64,000 nt of DNA, from assembly GCF_017745275.1 (NCBI RefSeq), contig NZ_JAGHZS010000013.1:60403-124402 (forward strand), written 5' to 3'. This document shows positions 53,918 to 63,100 of this stretch, piece by piece (within the stretch, counting starts at the first letter, position 1; the number at the start of each line of letters is the position of its first letter). Source of the stretch: Chitinophaga sp. Lineage in GTDB: Bacteria; Bacteroidota; Bacteroidia; Chitinophagales; Chitinophagaceae. The position numbers and the translations under genes are program-made. The notes under the pieces were generated by a model. It was not told the origin of the DNA. It saw only the letters and a program-made list of their open reading frames with translations, and searched no databases.

Positions 53918-54529
53918 ATGAAAAAACTGTTTTTAGCCGTAGCAGTGCTGATGATCGCTGCCGTATCGACCGTTAATGCGCAGAGTTCCAAATTCCTCCG
54001 CTTTGGTGTTAAAGGAGGTGCAAACCTCGGAAAGCTGGACGGAACGGGTTTCCAGGATGGATTTAAACTCGGATATCACCTGGGTGCATTTGCACAGGTA
54101 AACCTGGCAAAAGGATTTGGCGTACAGGGAGAAGTGATCTTTTCTTCTACCAAAGCTGAAACAACAGATGACTACAGCAAAATCTACCAGGGTGTAAGTA
54201 CTGCTGAAGATCGTAAGAAAATCAATCTGAATTATCTGAGTATTCCATTGTTAGCCAATATCGACTTAGGTACCCCACGTTTGAAACTCCAGGTGGGTCC
54301 TCAGTTCGGCGCTTTGGTAAGTGACAAAAAAGTACTGGGTGCTGCCAATGAGGCTTTCAAAGGTGGCGAAATTTCCGGTGTAGCTGGTTTATGGCTGCAA
54401 TTACCAATTATTAACATCAGTGCCCGTTACATTATCGGCTTTAATGATGTTAAGAATGCAGAAAGCGTTGTTACTACCAGCAACTGGAAAAATCAGAGCA
54501 TACAATTAGGCGTTGGGGTTAGCTTCTAG
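53918..54529 (+). CDS. Outer-membrane beta-barrel protein (PorT/OmpW-like)
   Basis: A 203-residue protein with a signal peptide (cleavage near residue 22, VNAQS). It begins FLRFGVKGGANLGKLDG, the start of many Bacteroidota outer-membrane beta-barrel (OMP_b-brl_2-like) proteins. Strands LGYHLGAFAQVNLAKGFGVQGEVIFSS and the final IQLGVGVSF complete an eight-stranded pattern. The end of the gene runs into repeat element A7, which covers its TAG stop. Confidence 0.82.
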   Translation: MKKLFLAVAVLMIAAVSTVNAQSSKFLRFGVKGGANLGKLDGTGFQDGFKLGYHLGAFAQVNLAKGFGVQGEVIFSSTKAETTDDYSKIYQGVSTAEDRKKINLNYLSIPLLANIDLGTPRLKLQVGPQFGALVSDKKVLGAANEAFKGGEISGVAGLWLQLPIINISARYIIGFNDVKNAESVVTTSNWKNQSIQLGVGVSF

Positions 54530-54655
54530 CCCTTAGCTGTTAGCTTTTAGCAAAAATGCCGCGGAGAAGAATGTATTTTACGTTCCTCTCCGTGGCATTT
54601 TTATTTGAGGCAAATAGTCAAAAGCTGACAGCTAATTGCTAAATGCTGTTTAGCT
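54520..54655. repeat. Family A heptad inverted repeat (A7)
   Basis: The left arm AGCTTCTAGCCCTTAGCTGTT and AGCTTTT runs into AAAAATGCCGCGGAGA. The right arm pairs with it (TCTCCGTGGCATTTTT, then AGCTGACAGCTAATTGCT). It includes the stop codon of the beta-barrel gene and lies upstream of lon. Arms are diverged at the right end. Confidence 0.85.
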
Positions 54656-54772
54656 GCGGACTGACGCTTCGTCACTTGGCATCAAACTTGACAATGTAGG
54701 GATACATAAAAAATAGAGGACTTACACAGGATTGTCTGACAGAATGTCCTCATGAGGCTTTAAATAACTCAG

Positions 54773-57175
54773 ATGAACAGATTTTATTTAGGAAATTCGG
54801 AAGATGAAATGGAGTTCATGCCTATTATCCCTTTGAATGAAGATGGGGAAGGACAGGAGGATGAAAAGATTCCCGATGAACTGGCATTATTACCATTAAG
54901 AAATACGGTATTATTTCCGGGTGTTGTCCTGCCAATTACGGTAGGCCGGGATAAGTCAATAAAAGCAGTTAATGACGCTTACAAAACCGATAAATCAATC
55001 GGTGTAGTGGCACAGAAAGACAGTACCATAGAGGATCCGGCAGTAACAGACCTGAGCGATGTAGGTACTGTGGCCCGTATTGTTAAGCTCATCAAAATGC
55101 CCGATGGTGGTACTACCATAATTATCCAGGGGCGTAAGCGCTTTAAAATAGATGAAATTGTAACGGAAGATCCCTACTTCAAAGCCAAAATCAGTGTGCT
55201 GCAGGATGAAGCCGCAGAAGATGATTCTGAATTTGAAGCCTACATTTCCTCTATTAAAGACCTGGCTGCACAGATTATTCAACTGTCGCCCAACCTGCCT
55301 TCAGAAGCCAGCATTATCCTGAAGAATATCGAAAATCCATCTTTCCTGGTGCATTTTGTTTCTTCTAACCTGAATTCTGATTTAAAAGATAAACAGCAAC
55401 TGCTGGAAATTAACAACCTGCGCACCCGTGCAGAGCTGTTGATGAAGTTGTTGCAAACAGAATTGCAACTGGCAGAGCTCAAAAATAAAATTACCAATAA
55501 AACCAAGGCAGACCTGGACAAGCAGCAGCGGGATTATTTCCTGCAGCAGCAGATGAAGTCTATCAAGGAAGAATTGGGTGGTGATGCCAATGACCGGGAG
55601 CTGAAAGAAATGAAGCGTAAGGCAGAAGAGAAGAAATGGCCTGCTGCTGCCGCGGAAGCTTTTGCCAAAGGCATTGAGAAGCTGGAGCGTATGCATCCCA
55701 GCACCCCCGACTACAGCGTGGTATACAACCACCTGGACCTCCTGCTGGACCTGCCATGGGGCGAATATACCACCGATAGCTACGACCTGAAAAAGGCGAA
55801 GAAAATACTGGACCATGACCACTATGGCATGGAAAGAATCAAGGAACGTATACTGGAATACCTGGCCGTTTTAAAACTGAAAGGAGACATGAAATCTCCG
55901 ATCCTGTGTTTTGTAGGCCCTCCGGGCATTGGTAAAACCTCTCTGGGACGCTCTATTGCGAATGCAGTTGGTCGTAAGTATGTACGTTTGAGCTTGGGAG
56001 GTTTACACGATGAAAGTGAAATCAGGGGACATCGTAAAACCTATATTGGCGCTATGCCGGGCAGGGTGGTACAGTCTATCCGCAAAACCAAATCGTCTAA
56101 CCCAGTGATGATCCTAGATGAAATTGACAAAATAGGCAATGATATGCGTGGCGATCCTAGTTCTGCCTTATTGGAGGTACTGGATCCCGAACAAAACGGC
56201 ACGTTCTACGACAACTACCTGGAGCTGGAATATGACCTGAGCAAGGTGTTGTTCATTGCTACTGCCAACAATATCAATTCTATTCATCCTGCGCTGCGCG
56301 ACAGGTTGGAAATTATTGACCTGAGCGGTTATTCTATTGAAGAGAAAGTAGAGATCGCAAAAAGGCACCTGTTACCGAAGCAGCAGGAAGCACATGGATT
56401 AGCAGCTACTAAAATAAAGATTGCCAACCCGGTGATTGAGCAATTGATCTCCGATTATACCCGTGAGAGTGGGGTGCGTGAACTGGACAGGCAATTTGCG
56501 GCCATTATGCGTAACCTGGCCAAGCAGGTGGCCATGGAAGAGGAATTGCCGGCCACTTTAACCGGCGAAGATTTACAGCGTATACTGGGTAAACCCCGCT
56601 ATTCGAATGAGATCTATAAAGTGGGTAATCCGCCGGGAGTGGCTGTAGGTTTGGGTTGGACGTATGTAGGAGGAGATATCCTTTTTATAGAAAGTAGCTT
56701 AAGTGAGGGCAAAGGCGACCTGAAACTGACAGGTAACCTGGGCAATGTGATGAAGGAGTCGGCGGTAACTGCATTGAGCTACCTGCATTCACATGCGGCA
56801 GAGCTGAAGCTGGATACTAAGTTATTTACCACCAAAAGCGTACATCTGCATATTCCGGAAGGAGCCGTACCTAAAGATGGTCCGAGTGCAGGTATCACGA
56901 TGATGACGGCGCTGGCGTCCATTTTCTCAGGACGTAAAGTAAAATCTTACCTGGCAATGACAGGTGAAATTACTTTGCGTGGCCAGGTGTTACCGGTGGG
57001 TGGTATCAAGGAAAAAATACTGGCGGCCAAAAGGGCAGGTATCCGGGAAATTATCCTGTGCTGGCAAAATGAGAAGGATATTAAGGACATCAATCCTTCG
57101 TATATCAAAGGAATGAAGTTCCATTATGTACGCGAAATGAACCAAGTGCTGGATATTGCGTTATTAAAGAAGTAA
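54773..57175 (+). CDS. lon: ATP-dependent endopeptidase La (Lon)
   Basis: Cytoplasmic AAA+ protease that removes damaged and regulatory proteins. It has 800 residues. The N-terminal substrate-binding domain runs to about 240 (LPLRNTVLFPGVVLP), a coiled coil follows, the AAA module has Walker A GPPGIGKT at 382-389, and the C-terminal Ser-Lys protease domain has Ser705 in PKDGPSAGITMM and a Lys near 748 (GGIKEKILAAKRAG). A GAGGAC/GTCCTC stem and promoter region lie upstream of its start. Confidence 0.97.
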   Translation: MNRFYLGNSEDEMEFMPIIPLNEDGEGQEDEKIPDELALLPLRNTVLFPGVVLPITVGRDKSIKAVNDAYKTDKSIGVVAQKDSTIEDPAVTDLSDVGTVARIVKLIKMPDGGTTIIIQGRKRFKIDEIVTEDPYFKAKISVLQDEAAEDDSEFEAYISSIKDLAAQIIQLSPNLPSEASIILKNIENPSFLVHFVSSNLNSDLKDKQQLLEINNLRTRAELLMKLLQTELQLAELKNKITNKTKADLDKQQRDYFLQQQMKSIKEELGGDANDRELKEMKRKAEEKKWPAAAAEAFAKGIEKLERMHPSTPDYSVVYNHLDLLLDLPWGEYTTDSYDLKKAKKILDHDHYGMERIKERILEYLAVLKLKGDMKSPILCFVGPPGIGKTSLGRSIANAVGRKYVRLSLGGLHDESEIRGHRKTYIGAMPGRVVQSIRKTKSSNPVMILDEIDKIGNDMRGDPSSALLEVLDPEQNGTFYDNYLELEYDLSKVLFIATANNINSIHPALRDRLEIIDLSGYSIEEKVEIAKRHLLPKQQEAHGLAATKIKIANPVIEQLISDYTRESGVRELDRQFAAIMRNLAKQVAMEEELPATLTGEDLQRILGKPRYSNEIYKVGNPPGVAVGLGWTYVGGDILFIESSLSEGKGDLKLTGNLGNVMKESAVTALSYLHSHAAELKLDTKLFTTKSVHLHIPEGAVPKDGPSAGITMMTALASIFSGRKVKSYLAMTGEITLRGQVLPVGGIKEKILAAKRAGIREIILCWQNEKDIKDINPSYIKGMKFHYVREMNQVLDIALLKK

Positions 57176-57278
57176 GTACGCGGAACATTGCTATCAGGCA
57201 TGATAGCAAATAATATATAGTTCATAACGGTTTTGTTGTGACCCCGTTGTGAGCTTCATGTTGATTGTTTTAAGGGTT

Positions 57279-57314
57279 ATAAAGCCATTCCTTGATCGGG
57301 AATGGCTTTATTAT
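57279..57314 (+). terminator. Intrinsic terminator downstream of lon
   Basis: ATAAAGCCATTCC and GGGAATGGCTTTAT pair over 12 bp with a short loop, then TT-rich bases. It lies about 105 nt after the lon stop and directly before the family B element B6. Confidence 0.8.
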
Positions 57315-57433
57315 TGAGCAGAAAGCACAAAGCAGAAAGCATAAAGCTATTGTAGCGAATGATCAAAGCGTAATAATATACGCAATGATCATTCGCTACA
57401 ATAGCTTTATGCTTTCTGCTTTGTGCTTTCTGT
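57315..57433. repeat. Family B heptad inverted repeat (B6)
   Basis: Outer arms GAGCAGAAAGCACAAAGC and AGAAAGCATAAAGC with core CTATTGTAGCGAATGATCA, paired with their complement. It ends at the pdxJ TAA stop. The core differs from B2 at TAG/GAG positions in both arms, so the pairing is kept. It lies in the convergent lon-pdxJ spacer. Confidence 0.9.
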
Positions 57434-58165
57434 TTAATCTGTCAACTGGCGTTTATACAGCTGTATGGTATTTTCGAGGCCGAAATAAAGGGCGTCAGCC
57501 ACTAATGCGTGTCCGATAGATACTTCTTTCAGTTGCGGAATATGCAGTTTAAAGAAGCGAAGGTTATCGAGATTGAGGTCATGGCCGGCGTTAAGGTCGA
57601 GGCCAATGGCGGTGGCTTCTTTCGCGGTGTTTTTATAGTCGTTGAACAGCTGCAGATTTTGCGGCTGTGTCCGTGCATTCGTATATTCTTCTGCGTAAGG
57701 GCCGGTATATAATTCGATGCGGTCTGCTCCGGCGGTTTTGGCGCCTTCTACTTTGGTAACATCTGCATTGAGAAATATGGATACCCGTATGCCTGCTTTT
57801 TTGAGGGTAGAGATCACATCTTTCAGTTGCGACTGATAAGCGATGGTATCCCAGCCGGTATTGGAGGTAATGGCATTGGGCGGATCGGGAACCAGGGTAC
57901 ATTGGTGAGGTTTAACGGCCAGTACGAGGTCCATAAAATCCTGTGAGGGATATCCTTCGATATTAAATTCTGTGGTCACTAATGGCTTCAGGTCTCTAAC
58001 ATCCTGATAGCGGATATGACGTTCATCAGGACGCGGGTGGACGGTGATACCATCGGCACCGAAGCGTTCACAATCCTGTGCCACTTTCAAAATATCCGGT
58101 AGGTTGCCTCCCCGTGCATTTCGCAGGGTAGCAAACTTGTTGATGTTTACACTCAGCTTTGTCAT
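57434..58165 (-). CDS. pdxJ: Pyridoxine 5'-phosphate synthase
   Basis: Makes pyridoxine-5'-phosphate from amino-acetone phosphate and deoxyxylulose-5-phosphate in vitamin B6 synthesis. It has 243 residues from the ATG at 58165 (a longer frame extends upstream through repeat B7 and is unlikely). The family core KLSVNINKFATLRNARGG at the start, HPRPDERHI near 50 and CTLVPDP near 100 are typical. A strong -7 element lies only 4 bp upstream, so the mRNA is probably leaderless. Confidence 0.93.
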   Translation of the reverse strand: MTKLSVNINKFATLRNARGGNLPDILKVAQDCERFGADGITVHPRPDERHIRYQDVRDLKPLVTTEFNIEGYPSQDFMDLVLAVKPHQCTLVPDPPNAITSNTGWDTIAYQSQLKDVISTLKKAGIRVSIFLNADVTKVEGAKTAGADRIELYTGPYAEEYTNARTQPQNLQLFNDYKNTAKEATAIGLDLNAGHDLNLDNLRFFKLHIPQLKEVSIGHALVADALYFGLENTIQLYKRQLTD

Positions 58166-58169
58166 GACG

Positions 58170-58200
58170 CAAAAATACTTCTTATAAAAGAAAGCGCAAA
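58170..58200 (-). promoter_or_regulatory. Bacteroidota-type promoter of pdxJ, with -33 inside a repeat
   Basis: On the minus strand, TTTG (58197-58200) and TATTTTTG (58170-58177) are 19 bp apart, close to the phylum consensus. The -33 TTTG belongs to the heptad arm of B7 (TATGCTTTGCGC), so the repeat supplies part of the promoter. The ATG at 58165 is 4 bp after the -7 element. Confidence 0.65.
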
Positions 58201-58335
58201 GCATAAAGCATAAAGCAAAAAGCTATTGAAGCGATTGACCGTTTCGGAAAAAAATCAGAGCGAATAATCAAAACGCATGTACGTTTTAACTATTCGCTCT
58301 GGTCAATCGCTTCAATAGCTTTATGCTTTGCGCTA
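58190..58335. repeat. Family B heptad inverted repeat (B7)
   Basis: AAAGC heptads with a core AGCTATTGAAGCGATTGACC and its complement GGTCAATCGCTTCAATAGCT. An inner stem of GAGCGAATA / TATTCGCTC occupies the centre. It lies between ahcY and pdxJ (both minus strand), directly after the ahcY TAA stop. Confidence 0.9.
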
Positions 58336-59664
58336 TTAATATCTGTAGTAGTCTGGTTTGAATGGTCCTGCTACCGGAATGCCGAGGTATTCGGATTGGG
58401 TAGTAGTGAGAACATCCAGTTCTACGCCTATTTTTTTCAGGTGTAAACGTGCTACTTTTTCATCGAGGTGTTTAGGCAGTACGTATACTTTGTTTTCGTA
58501 GTTTGCTGAGTGCAGCCAGAGTTCCAGTTGAGCCAGTACCTGGTTGGTGAAGGAGTTACTCATTACGAAAGAAGGGTGGCCGGTAGCGCAACCCAGGTTT
58601 ACCAGGCGGCCTTCTGCCAGCAGGATGATATCTTTACCATCGATGGTATATTTATCTACCTGTGGTTTGATTTCTACTTTAGTATTGCCATAGTTTTTAT
58701 TTAACCAGGCTACATCAATTTCGATATCGAAGTGACCGATATTGGAAACGATGCATTTATCTTTCATCAGTTTGAAGTGTTCGCCGGTGATGATATCGCG
58801 GCAACCGGTGGTGGTAACGATGATATCAGCTTCTTTTACAGCGTCGTTCATTTTCTTTACTTCGTAACCTTCCATTGCAGCTTGTAAAGCGCAGATAGGG
58901 TCGATTTCGGTAACGATTACACGGGCGCCGGCACCTCTCAGTGATTCAGCGGAACCTTTACCTACGTCACCAAAACCAGCAACAACCGCTACTTTACCAG
59001 CGATCATTACATCGGTAGCACGACGGATTGCATCTACACAGGATTCGCGGCAACCATATTTGTTATCAAATTTGGATTTGGTAACAGAATCGTTGATGTT
59101 GATAGCCGGCATAGGCAAAGTACCTGCTTTCATACGCTCGTATAAGCGGTGAACACCGGTAGTGGTTTCTTCACTTAATCCTTTGATATGCTGGATAAGC
59201 TCAGGGTATTTGTCAAACACCATGTTGGTAAGGTCACCACCATCGTCCAGGATCATGTTCAGTGGACGGTCAGGGCTACCGAAGAACAGGGTTTGTTCAA
59301 TGCACCAGTCGAAATCCGCTTCATTTAAACCTTTCCAGGCAAATACAGGCACACCTGCAGCGGCAATAGCAGCAGCAGCATGGTCCTGGGTAGAGAATAT
59401 GTTACAAGAGCTCCAACGCACTTCCGCGCCCAGGTGCACCAGTGTTTCAATCAATACGGCTGTTTGGATCGTCATGTGCAGGCAACCGGCAACGCGTGCG
59501 CCCTGTAAAGGCTTGGTGTTACCATATTCTTCTCTCAATGACATCAAACCAGGCATTTCTGCTTCTGCCAGTTCTATCTCCTTACGACCCCAGGCCGCGA
59601 GGGACATATCTTTCACCTTGTATTCGAGGCTAAAATCAATATTGGACTTTGCAATTGTTGACAT
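58336..59664 (-). CDS. ahcY: Adenosylhomocysteinase
   Basis: Splits S-adenosylhomocysteine to homocysteine and adenosine in the SAM cycle. It has 442 residues. The NAD-binding GFGDVGKGSAESLRGAGARV lies near 230, the catalytic region with HMTIQTAV near 62 and NINDSVTKSKFDN near 195, and the C-terminus is KPDYYRY. The element B7 begins right after the TAA. A TAGATTTG -7 element is 17 bp before the start. Confidence 0.96.
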   Translation of the reverse strand: MSTIAKSNIDFSLEYKVKDMSLAAWGRKEIELAEAEMPGLMSLREEYGNTKPLQGARVAGCLHMTIQTAVLIETLVHLGAEVRWSSCNIFSTQDHAAAAIAAAGVPVFAWKGLNEADFDWCIEQTLFFGSPDRPLNMILDDGGDLTNMVFDKYPELIQHIKGLSEETTTGVHRLYERMKAGTLPMPAININDSVTKSKFDNKYGCRESCVDAIRRATDVMIAGKVAVVAGFGDVGKGSAESLRGAGARVIVTEIDPICALQAAMEGYEVKKMNDAVKEADIIVTTTGCRDIITGEHFKLMKDKCIVSNIGHFDIEIDVAWLNKNYGNTKVEIKPQVDKYTIDGKDIILLAEGRLVNLGCATGHPSFVMSNSFTNQVLAQLELWLHSANYENKVYVLPKHLDEKVARLHLKKIGVELDVLTTTQSEYLGIPVAGPFKPDYYRY

Positions 59665-59680
59665 GCTGAATTATTTTTTG

Positions 59681-59688
59681 CAAATCTA
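59681..59688 (-). promoter_or_regulatory. Putative -7 element of ahcY
   Basis: TAGATTTG on the minus strand matches TAnnTTTG and lies 17 bp upstream of the ATG. No clear -33 TTTG is 19-21 bp further upstream. Confidence 0.5.
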
Positions 59689-59881
59689 GGGTTATTTTAA
59701 CTTTTAACATAATGATACTGTATTGCTATAGCAGGCAAGCCCGCTAAAATTTTGTTAACCACCTGGTGAGGCGCCCACAACTCCAAAATCAATAAATTAT
59801 TTTGATTTAATATAAATATTATTATAGATTTGCTAATTAAAATATATGATTTTATATATAATTGTTTGGAAATGTGTGACA

Positions 59882-60041
59882 GGTGGAAGGGTATAGAATA
59901 ATACCGTAATCATCAAAAATGCCATAAAGAGGTCTCAGGCGCCCCCTCCACCCATCAGATTAGAGACATTTTAATAATTGCCGGTAGCTGGTTTTTCAGT
60001 TTCATCAGAAGAGAGAAAGAAACATTATTAAGTGCTACCGG
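59882..60041 (+). other. Structured leader-like region before the giant secreted protein gene
   Basis: The 475 bp spacer (59690-60164) carries stacked pairing segments: GGTGGAAGGG (59882-59891) with CCCTCCACC (59944-59952), an inner GGTAT/ATACC, then CCGGTAGC (59981-59988) with GCTACCGG (60034-60041) and an inner GTTTC/GAAAC. It resembles a folded 5' leader but matches no riboswitch that I recognise. The rest of the spacer is AT-rich. Confidence 0.45.
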
Positions 60042-60164
60042 GAGAGCCAATTACAGAGATTCGCATATAGGGTTTTACAAAGGACTGTTTTACGCATTTT
60101 TGACTAAAAATCTATATGTATAAATAGAAATTTACACGCTTATATGTTACTCCTTTCCCATCCT

Positions 60165-63100
60165 ATGAAAATGATTAAGCAAGGTATGCCCCGTCGTATC
60201 TACGCATTGCAGTTAAGGGCCGTCTACCTGATCATCGCTTTTTTTAGTATAAGCATTGGTGTAAATGCACAAACTTTTCCCCTTGTTATCAACCAGGGTG
60301 GAGGTACTAACGCTACTAACGGATTAAGAATAGAGATAAATAGTAATGGAACCTACGCGGTATTCAGAAAGGGTAAAACGGAAAGTGCGAAGGACATTAA
60401 TACAGGATACCTGGGAGCCAGAACACACGTTGCCTTTAACGTGGACGATTATGGCATCGTAGGAAACCTGATTGATGTTAGTTATTCCTCCATTTCTCCC
60501 CTGATGGGTAGTGGTACTGCTGCTAATCCGTATCGGGTGAGTATGATTGGAAAAGTTGATTTTTATGATGCATCCATTGATCAGACTTTTCCTACCACGG
60601 TCATCATGACTCTTACCTATATAACCCCGAATAACTACTATACTGTTGATTACACCCTATACAACGAAAACTTTTATTATACGCCGCATATTTACATGGA
60701 GGAATTTGCGACGATGCAGGATGGTAACTATAATCTGCCCAACCCTGATAATAACACCATGCAATTTGGTTATATCGAGGGAGTAAGCCCAAATCCATCC
60801 GTAATAGGTTTTGCCAGAAGTAGTGATGTACATGGAACCACCGCTACACCTGGTCCACTTACGCATACTTATCATGCCTTTGATAAGTTCAGCTCCTTTT
60901 CTGCCCGTAACTATAATTCGAGAATGACTCGTGTAGGAGTTGGCTCGCTGAATAATGATATTTCCGTAGTGGACATGGCAGATGGTATTCGAAAAGGGTT
61001 GGCGGTAGAAGTGAATTGCGGACAATTAGAAACGAAGTACAGGGCTGTTGGGACAAGGATTGGTGTGTCCTATGGCGATAATCTCACTGCACCGGTAGTA
61101 CCTGTAAATGCTACTCCTGTGAGTACCCTCAGCAGTCCGTTGACTGTTTCGTTTGAAAGAGCTGATACATCCGGCCTGGAGGGCGCAGACGGGGATATAC
61201 ATGATCCGTATAACCTCCGGCTTAAAGTAACCTCCGGAGGGATTGTAAAAGTCCCCATCTATGTAAAAATAAATCTGCTCCCGGCTACTGCCGGAGATCT
61301 CCGTGCCGCTGTTTTGGGTACGGATTTTACATTTCAGGGAGGTTACATGATCCCGGCAGGAACCTATGCCACCGGAGATTTTATTCCATTGAAAAATATC
61401 AGCATTATTGGAAATAACCGACTGGAATATAGCCGTCATTTTACCTTACAACTGGAACAGGTTCCGGATAACCAATTGCTGCTGATTGATACCAGTCCTT
61501 CCGGTATTACTACCTGTACCTATACCATTAAAGACGATGAGCCTAAAAATATCGTTCTTAATACCCCCGCAAATATTAAAGAAGGTTTTATTGATAGCGT
61601 GCGGGTAGCCTTGCCTCCCGGCGTACGCGCTTCTGAAAGAACATTGGTAAACCTCTCGATTCAAAGTGGCACTGAAGCAACTGCCGGCACAGACTTTACT
61701 TATAACACCACCGCCTATGTTGAAATAGACTCCAATGGGGTGAAGATCCCGGTAAGAGCTGCGCTCGACAGCATCATTGAAAAAGATGAATTGATTAAAC
61801 TAAAAGCAGATGCCGTGGTAATGGGAGAAGCACAAACTTTTGCGCAGTCGCTGCTCCTGCTGGATTCTACCCGGTTGAACCCATCTCTCACTACCGTGTC
61901 AATTACATCGGATCCACCAGCTTCCCTGAAGGAACCGTATGATGGAAAGCTGACTTTTAGCCTGCCACCACATGTAACAACCGATTTGCCTATCGGCATT
62001 AAAATAAATAAACTGCCTGCTTCCACCGCTACCGATATCGTGGATTATCAATTGGCGGATACCGCCGTGATTATTGCGGGTGGACATGATACCACTGCCA
62101 CCTTCAAAATTATAGACGATAATAAAATTGAAGGAACGGAACACCTGAACCTGTCGCTAACTTTAACAGAAAGTGTTGCCCACACGGCTCTGACCAATAC
62201 TCCCGTTGCACTGGATATCCTGGACAAGCAGTTGCCAATGACGGCGCCGGTGATCTTAAACATTTCATCGAACAGCGCCAATGAAGGTACATCGCCATAT
62301 GTATGGGCACAGTTGCCCAGTGGCCTTTCCACCCAGATTCCGATTAAGGTGAAATTTAAGCCAGGCGGCTCTTCTACAGCTTTGCCCGGTAGTTATACGT
62401 TTGCTACGGACTCTGTCACCATTCTTCCTAACCACGTACTTTCAGATACTATTTATATTACCAATACTGCAAATACTATTTTTGATGACACCCGTGATTT
62501 GGTATTGGTCGGAAATTCTCCTGATAACGGCATCCTGGTAAAAGACAGTGTGAAAGTGACGATTGTAGATATGACCGATCCGTCTAAAAAAGTATTGACG
62601 CTGACAGCAGACAGCCTTGCACTGAAGGAAGGAGATAGTACCAGGTTCAAAATGTCGCTGCCTGCAGGTTACCGCTCTTCCAAACCGCTGACCATTGCAC
62701 TGACGACCAATGCAACAGGTACCGAAGCGGCTGTCACTGATTTTAAATACCTGCAAACGTCTATTACTTTCCCGAAAGATACTGCTGTATTTACTACTAC
62801 TAATGAGGTGATCAAAGCACTGACTGATCAGATTTTAGAAAAAGATGAACAGTTAAATATATCCGGTACCGTTAGTGGAGCTACCGGTTACACCGTAGTA
62901 GATGCACAACTAAAAATTAATGACGCTACCCGTAGAGATGCTACTAAAACAGTAATCACCTTTACTCCGCCAACAGCAGGTATGCCTGAAAACAGTACCC
63001 AGCAAATTGGCTTCAAGTTGCCTGCTGGTGTAACTACTGAAATACCGATTAAAGTATCACTGGCTGCCACCGGTACCGCTACCGCCAATACCGATTACAA

